A stretch of DNA of 33,437 bases from Euprymna scolopes (taxonomy: Eukaryota; Mollusca; Cephalopoda; Sepiida; Sepiolidae), in contig CM044524.1 in NCBI GenBank assembly GCA_024364805.1, positions 56,136,673 to 56,170,109 of the forward strand, given 5' to 3'. The notes under the pieces were generated by a model, which was given only the letters and a program-made list of their open reading frames with translations, was not told the DNA's origin and ran no database searches. Shown in pieces: positions 29,693 to 33,437 of this stretch. Numbering within the stretch: the stretch's first letter is position 1; each line of letters opens with the position of its first letter. The translations under genes were made by a program, and so were the position numbers.

Positions 29693-29775
29693 AACCTTAG
29701 AAGTTACTTTTCCCAATGGTACTGAGAGAAGTGGGAGAGATAACAAAAATGCCAAGATCTTATTACGACATATTC
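29693..29775 (+). pseudogene. LINE C-terminal domain remnant, inverted copy
   Basis: Plus strand: KETLEVTFPNGTERSGRDN, a decayed version of the same domain start as copies 1 and 3 but in the opposite orientation. Together with copy 1 it forms an inverted junction around 29650-29710 (AACTTCTAAAGTTTCT mirrored by AGAAACCTTAGAAGTT). Confidence 0.5.
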
Positions 29776-29889
29776 TCCTTTTTACTTGGTCCAAGTTCTT
29801 AAAACTCAAGAAGGCTCCTTCCGGGGTGTGGGGTTGGGGGCTAACACTTGATTTCCATACCATATATTCTCCTTTTTTGTTTCATTTCA

Positions 29890-30045
29890 CTTCAGTCGAA
29901 GCACATAAGACCTTGGTATCTCGTAATCTTTTCCCTCTCAGCTCCGTTCAACCCAGCATCATTGGGGGCACTAACTTCTACCAAGGTTGCTTCTTTCTGC
30001 TTCTTGTTCTTAATCACTATGCCAGATTTGATAGTTCTGTTTTCT
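29890..30045 (-). pseudogene. LINE C-terminal domain remnant, copy 3
   Basis: Minus strand: SGIVIKNKKQKEATLVEVSA, then PNDAGLNGAEREKITRYQGL. This is the best preserved start of the domain and overlaps the family match of copy 1. The P-D-I-V-I-K-N-K-K-type lead is typical. It is truncated soon after. Confidence 0.65.
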
Positions 30046-30319
30046 AAGTAGCTGTAGGAATTCCGTGGTCATAATGCATGGTTTATGTTTTTATTTCCTA
30101 CTGTTCTTTCTGGTATGTGTTCCCAGAACTTGCTGCAGTATTCGGTACTCAACATTTTACAGAGCGTCTAGTGGAGATGTTGTTGTGTCAGCATATGTGC
30201 AGAGTAACAATTCATATTGAAATACTTGCTAAAGGAATCTTCAGGACAGAAAAATCTGCAGGAAAATTTCACTGTCTTCTCTTACACAGCACCTAGTTTT
30301 GTCAAATAATGGCAGACTG

Positions 30320-30715
30320 GTGTTTAATTAATTAAAGACTCAAAGATTTTATTGAAGAGGGGCAGAGGACTAATGGAGCGGTAATTGAGAGGGTCAGTTC
30401 TTTCGCTAGATTTCTTGAATACTTGTACAACAGAGACAATTTTTCAGCTATCAGGGAATCAAGACTCAGCTAGGCACTTATTGAAGAATTTTGAGAGGGC
30501 AAACATTATCTTCACACACCCACAATTCGCCCATACATGGAGTATTATTGCCATATCTGAGCTGGAGCATCTGAAGTCAAGTTCCAGTGCCTGTCCCATT
30601 GCCGCAATGTTACATCCTTGTGCCTGTTTTACGAACATCTTAATGAAAAGCGCCCTGATGAACTCAGAGCACTTATGCTCCCTCGACTTACTTACTCGAC
30701 TTACTTCCAACTAAC
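30320..30715 (-). pseudogene. LINE reverse transcriptase N-terminal part, CR1/Jockey-like
   Basis: Minus strand: SDMAIILHVWANCGCVKIMF, ALSKFFNKCLAES, then VVQVFKKSSERTDPLNYRS and ISPLPLFNKIFESL. The NYRxISxLP...KxFE block is the first conserved reverse transcriptase motif. Two stops break the frame between AES and VVQVF. The rest of the polymerase is absent downstream. It may or may not belong with the tail-domain pieces at 29455-30045. Confidence 0.75.
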
Positions 30716-31082
30716 TTGACAAGCAGTAAGATCCCACCCTTTTATCGTTGAGGTCCCTACATACCGGAAAGTCTTCTACTTTAACAGTTTTTTCCATCGC
30801 ACCGCTGGACTTTGGAATTTGTTAGAAATTTTTCTTGCGTTTGTTATTTCTAACACCTATTTTTGTTTATAGACAAAAACAATCTTTTGTAGAAGAAAAA
30901 TCTTTCGTTTTTTGGACAAAGGATATTAAAAACCAATAAGTTATTGCAGTCGAAAACAAATTATACTCAATTTAAAAAAATTGTCACCCATCAGTGATCT
31001 AATAAGAACGGTTGTCTCAACATGATTATATCGTGTTAAAATGGAAAGGAACAAAAAGGTCCAAAGGAAATGACTCACTTAC
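30716..31082. other. Intron-like sequence, nothing recognised
   Basis: AT-rich. The end at 31081-31082 is the donor GT of the exon below (read on the minus strand). Confidence 0.4.
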
Positions 31083-31138
31083 CCCAGCATAAAACATTTT
31101 ATTCCTGAATCTGCTGTTAAACTTTTCAGGGTTAGCTT
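31083..31138 (-). CDS. Host-gene internal exon, 56 nt, unknown protein
   Basis: Minus strand: CTCTCTCTTTCAG acceptor, 56-base exon, then GTAAGTGA donor, both near consensus. Read with two bases completing an incoming codon, it encodes [18 protein letters not shown] and ends in phase 0. It joins in frame to the exon at 23403-23465. The one-plus-two split codon at its start predicts an upstream exon beyond 31138. A repeat-filled intron separates the two exons. The protein is not recognised. The basic, aromatic segment gives no catalytic motif. Confidence 0.75.
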
Positions 31139-31303
31139 CTGAAAGAGAGAGAGAAAAAATGTTTTATTCAATAAACAAAATATTTAAAATGTAATATCTA
31201 TACTGATAGTTTGGACTATCTAACCTGTAGCAACAGGAAGATTTAATATTTTAGAAAATGCATAGATAGTATAAAACCGAGACAGAATGAGAAATATGAA
31301 ATG

Positions 31304-31389
<86 letters not shown>
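31304..31389. repeat. (AAT)n-(TA)n compound microsatellite
   Basis: About 12 AAT units (31304-31340) run directly into about 24 TA units (31341-31389). Confidence 0.95.
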
Positions 31390-31391
<2 letters not shown>

Positions 31392-31488
31392 GTAACTACT
31401 TCATTTAATCACAAATTAATATACGAAATTATAAATTTATGTGTAAACTTTAAGTATTTACTTCAACAGTGCTCAATACGTAACTAGG

Positions 31489-31636
31489 TAGTACGTTATG
31501 AAATATATATGGCGATTAAGCTACACAGAATATTCCATGTTTCATCCACGCTAGGATTCATAAGCCTGATGAATCCTAGTGTGGATGAAACGTGGAATAT
31601 TCTGAGTAGCTTAATCGCCATATACATTTTATAACT

Positions 31637-31641
<5 letters not shown>
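31489..31641. mobile_element. 153-bp hairpin element with 73-bp arms
   Basis: Left arm 31489-31561 and right arm 31569-31641 differ at only six of 73 positions, around a 7-base loop. It is non-coding. It starts TAGTACGTTATG and ends as the reverse complement of TAGTAAGTTATA. (TA)n follows on the right. It is a near-symmetrical MITE or foldback element. Transcription would give a long stable hairpin. Confidence 0.9.

Positions 31642-31678
<37 letters not shown>
31642..31678. repeat. (TA)n microsatellite
   Basis: About 18 TA units directly abutting the hairpin element. Confidence 0.95.
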
Positions 31679-31683
<5 letters not shown>

Positions 31684-31974
31684 CATTGAGATACAGTACT
31701 GTTTCATTGTATAACAACTCATCAGTGCCGCAAGACTAGCACCTCTCCCAAGCTGAGAATTTAACCTAGAACCATTTCGTTGGGAGCGGTGCCAGCAAAT
31801 AACTTCCGTTTTGAAAGACAAAGGATACCCCTCTAGGGGCAGCTGCATGTGTAATTGTGTGGTAAGGGTTGCGCAATCCCCAACCACACTTCTCCTGAAT
31901 CAGCACTGTTTGATTCCAGTGGCAAGCAGAAGTCCAGGATGACTGGAAACAATGCTGAGATAAGCGGAGAACAC
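31679..31974 (-). repeat. Probable body of 5S-derived SINE
   Basis: This lies 3' of the 5S-like head at 31975-32090 on the minus strand and has no coding frame of note. It includes a GTGTGGTAAGGG/CCCCAACCACAC hairpin near 31858-31889 and a box-B-like GGTTAAATTCTC near 31760-31771. The (TA)n at 31642 could be its tail. Whether it is one element with the head is inference. Confidence 0.3.
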
Positions 31975-32090
31975 ATATAGCACGTGGAACTTCCAAATGG
32001 TCACCACTCTAGTACAGATAAGGCTTCTCGTTGCTTAACTTTGGTAATCTGACAGGAACTGGTGCATCAAACGCGATTATGCCACAAATA
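31975..32090 (-). repeat. 5S rRNA-derived sequence
   Basis: Minus strand: GGCATAATCGCGTTTGATGC, CACCAGTTCCTGTCAGATTA, then CCAAAGTTAAGCAACG and GTGGTGACCATTTGGAA. It aligns to 5S rRNA through the internal control region. It shares with the copy at 24875-24989 several departures from ordinary 5S (AATC, AGATTACCAAAG, GACCATTTGG). It is more decayed and has a different downstream body. Confidence 0.6.
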
Positions 32091-32520
32091 TATATTATAT
32101 ATTTTCTTAATTTAGCCCTGCCTCGACAGTCGAGTTTTATATTTCTTCCATTTCTTCTTTTTTTACGCACATCTTATCTTTCTTTTAATAATATTATTGG
32201 AATTCATTCCTTTTTCCTTGTACCTATTTGTGAATTATTCTATGGATTTCTGCCTTTTGGATTACTTTGGACCATCTTCCAATTACGCGATTCCCTTGGA
32301 TTTTACTTGTGCGAATGGAAATTTAACCAACTTTTTTGGATTCTACATATTTGGATCCTACATATTTGGATTCTATCCATTCACATGAAATCACATTTTT
32401 CTTCACCCTATTCCCTCCGCTTCACTTTTTGTTATCAAGTAAGATCTATGACTTACTTGTAGCTTCATTAAATACTTTTGCAAGCAAAATCCGATACCGC
32501 ATTTTGCTATATCCTACCCT
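32091..32520. other. Unclassified; 15-bp triple repeat
   Basis: T-rich plus-strand frames give hydrophobic low-complexity protein and are not convincing. A 15-base unit GGATTCTACATATTT occurs almost three times at 32338-32382. GCAAAAT/ATTTTGC forms a hairpin at 32484-32507. Confidence 0.35.
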
Positions 32521-32550
32521 CTGATGAGAAGGAAAGTATTTCTTTGAAAC
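32521..32550 (+). ncRNA. Hammerhead-like core, fossil or partial
   Basis: CTGATGA (32521-32527), a 7-bp stem with 4-base loop (32528-32545) and GAAAC (32546-32550) reproduce the exact conserved core order CUGAUGA, stem II, GAAA. I could not find convincing stems I and III or a cleavage-site UH, so activity is not supported. Such cores occur in Penelope-like elements and small retroelements. Confidence 0.35.
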
Positions 32551-32830
32551 TCCACGGATTAAGGACTATCCACTTATTTAGTGCTTCCTTTTTAAAATTA
32601 AATATGTCTTTAACTCTTTATCTAAGTGTTTTTTAACATGTTTTATTAACTACTTGTTTACATATATATATATATATATATAATTATGTCAGTCCCTTTA
32701 AGAACTCGGTTCTTATTGTTGAACAATTTAAAGTTGAAATATAAGCTCACATGTGCATATTATGCTGTTATAATCATTAGATCACTCTGGACGAACGTCT
32801 CGACATTTAATAATAAATTTATAAATTTCA
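32551..32830. other. AT-rich sequence with short (TA)n
   Basis: (TA)n at 32661-32684. Nothing else recognised. Confidence 0.4.
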
Positions 32831-32841
32831 ACTTAATTTCT

Positions 32842-32935
32842 CGCGGCTAACATTGGCCGTATGGTTGGTTCCTTGCTTATGGAGTCAGAAATGGCTTCGT
32901 GGCCGGGTTCGAATCTCCCAACCAGCTGTAATGGT
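32842..32935 (+). repeat. tRNA-derived SINE head
   Basis: A box-A-like TGGCCGTATGGTTGG and a box-B GGGTTCGAATCTCCC are about 45 bases apart, as in tRNA genes. The ends (CGGCTAAC...) do not pair as a clean acceptor stem, so this is a SINE head or tRNA pseudogene. The following AT-rich sequence has no clear tail. Confidence 0.55.
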
Positions 32936-33032
32936 AATTCCATTCACTGATGATTCCTGAAAGTATGAAGCACTAGTGTCTAAAGCTATTTTTAAAAAAT
33001 TACTATACTAATAATTATATATATATATATCT

Positions 33033-33376
33033 ATACTTCTATGAATTTGGGGTTTTTGTGTATTGATATTCATATTAAAATCCCTTTTTTCTATTTATTA
33101 AAAGAAAAATACAATTTTGTTATATATGGGTCGTGAAATTGCATTCACTAGAAAATGATCTAGCTAAAATGCATATTCTTTTGAGCATTCATTTTAATTA
33201 ATTCCCTATTAGTTTTTTCGGTTTTCTTATGAGATGATCATCTTTAGTTAACTATTACATGCAATTATATTCATGCAGATATTCTACATGATTTATACTT
33301 GCATAATATTTGCATAAAAAGGTTATCATAAACACAAAACTCTTTCCATATATATTTATGTATTCGTATATAATTT
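33033..33376 (+). repeat. Dispersed repeat, second copy
   Basis: Counterpart of 14528-14869 in the same orientation, roughly 90 percent similar by eye. Confidence 0.6.
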
Positions 33377-33437
33377 AAAAAAAAAATTTTTGCCTACCAA
33401 ACTCCTCCTAGAATTTTTAGTCTACAGACATGAAACT
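33377..33437 (+). repeat. Helitron interior fragment at window edge
   Basis: GCCTACCAAACTCCTCC then TTTTTAGTCTACAGACATGA resembles the Helitron interior (CTCTACCAAACTCCTTCG, TTTTGGGTCTAAACACTTGA at 15090-15130). It is cut by the window end. Confidence 0.4.

Noticed and set aside
29344-30051. Several overlapping plus-strand frames of 65-92 codons
   Set aside because: Mostly antisense shadows of the LINE tail-domain remnants on the minus strand.
31496-31887. Minus-strand frames with Tyr-Ile runs
   Set aside because: Translations of (TA)n tracts, joined to the hairpin element and SINE sequence.
32031-32524. Overlapping plus-strand frames up to 143 codons
   Set aside because: T-rich, hydrophobic, low-complexity products overlapping the 5S-derived head and a 15-bp tandem; no motif.
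1-33437. Retrovirus, LTR retrotransposon, Polinton or broken toxin gene
   Set aside because: No protease, integrase, capsid, envelope or long terminal repeat signature was seen; all coding relics recognised are LINE or mariner-type.

Overview
This window looks like a repeat-packed stretch of animal nuclear DNA. The most likely source is a cephalopod such as an octopus. The evidence is AT-rich sequence with long (TA)n and (CA)n tracts, several tRNA-like SINE heads, CR1/RTE-like LINE remnants, Helitron ends, hAT and mariner DNA elements, GT-AG splice signals and a scaffold gap of exactly 1000 N. The phylum rests partly on remembered repeat families, so I hold it at about 0.6. There are no bacterial operons, no CRISPR array, no intact virus-like element and no complete protein gene.

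The best host-gene evidence is on the minus strand. Two short, phase-compatible exons with strong splice sites lie at 31083-31138 and 23403-23465, separated by a 7.6 kb repeat-filled intron. Two weaker minus-strand coding stretches at about 5780-5932 and 594-811 may belong to the same gene. I do not recognise the protein. If these belong together, most of the window is intron.

Layout. 1-6 kb: a Penelope-type motif, a tRNA-Arg-like sequence with an adjacent hairpin, a foldback element with perfect 35-bp arms, a modular non-coding repeat, a 5'-truncated LINE and a minus-strand Helitron. 6-14 kb: two unrelated LINE lineages in several decayed copies, an internally deleted mariner-type transposon with both ends and TA duplications, paired dispersed repeats and a clean hAT-type MITE with an 8-bp target duplication. 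14.5-18 kb: a head-to-tail array of three Helitrons, the last interrupted by the assembly gap. 18-25 kb: an inverted pair of Penelope-type ends, a LINE reverse transcriptase tail, a Helitron carrying tRNA-like boxes, minisatellites and a 5S rRNA-derived SINE. 25-33.4 kb: long (TA)n, an 87-bp minisatellite, a perfect 36-bp palindrome, rearranged LINE pieces, a 153-bp hairpin element, a second 5S-derived copy, a hammerhead-like core and a tRNA-derived SINE.

No element here looks autonomous as seen. Interest lies in structure: tandem Helitrons, Pol III-type promoter boxes carried inside Helitrons, 5S-derived SINEs, several foldback DNAs and the split host gene.
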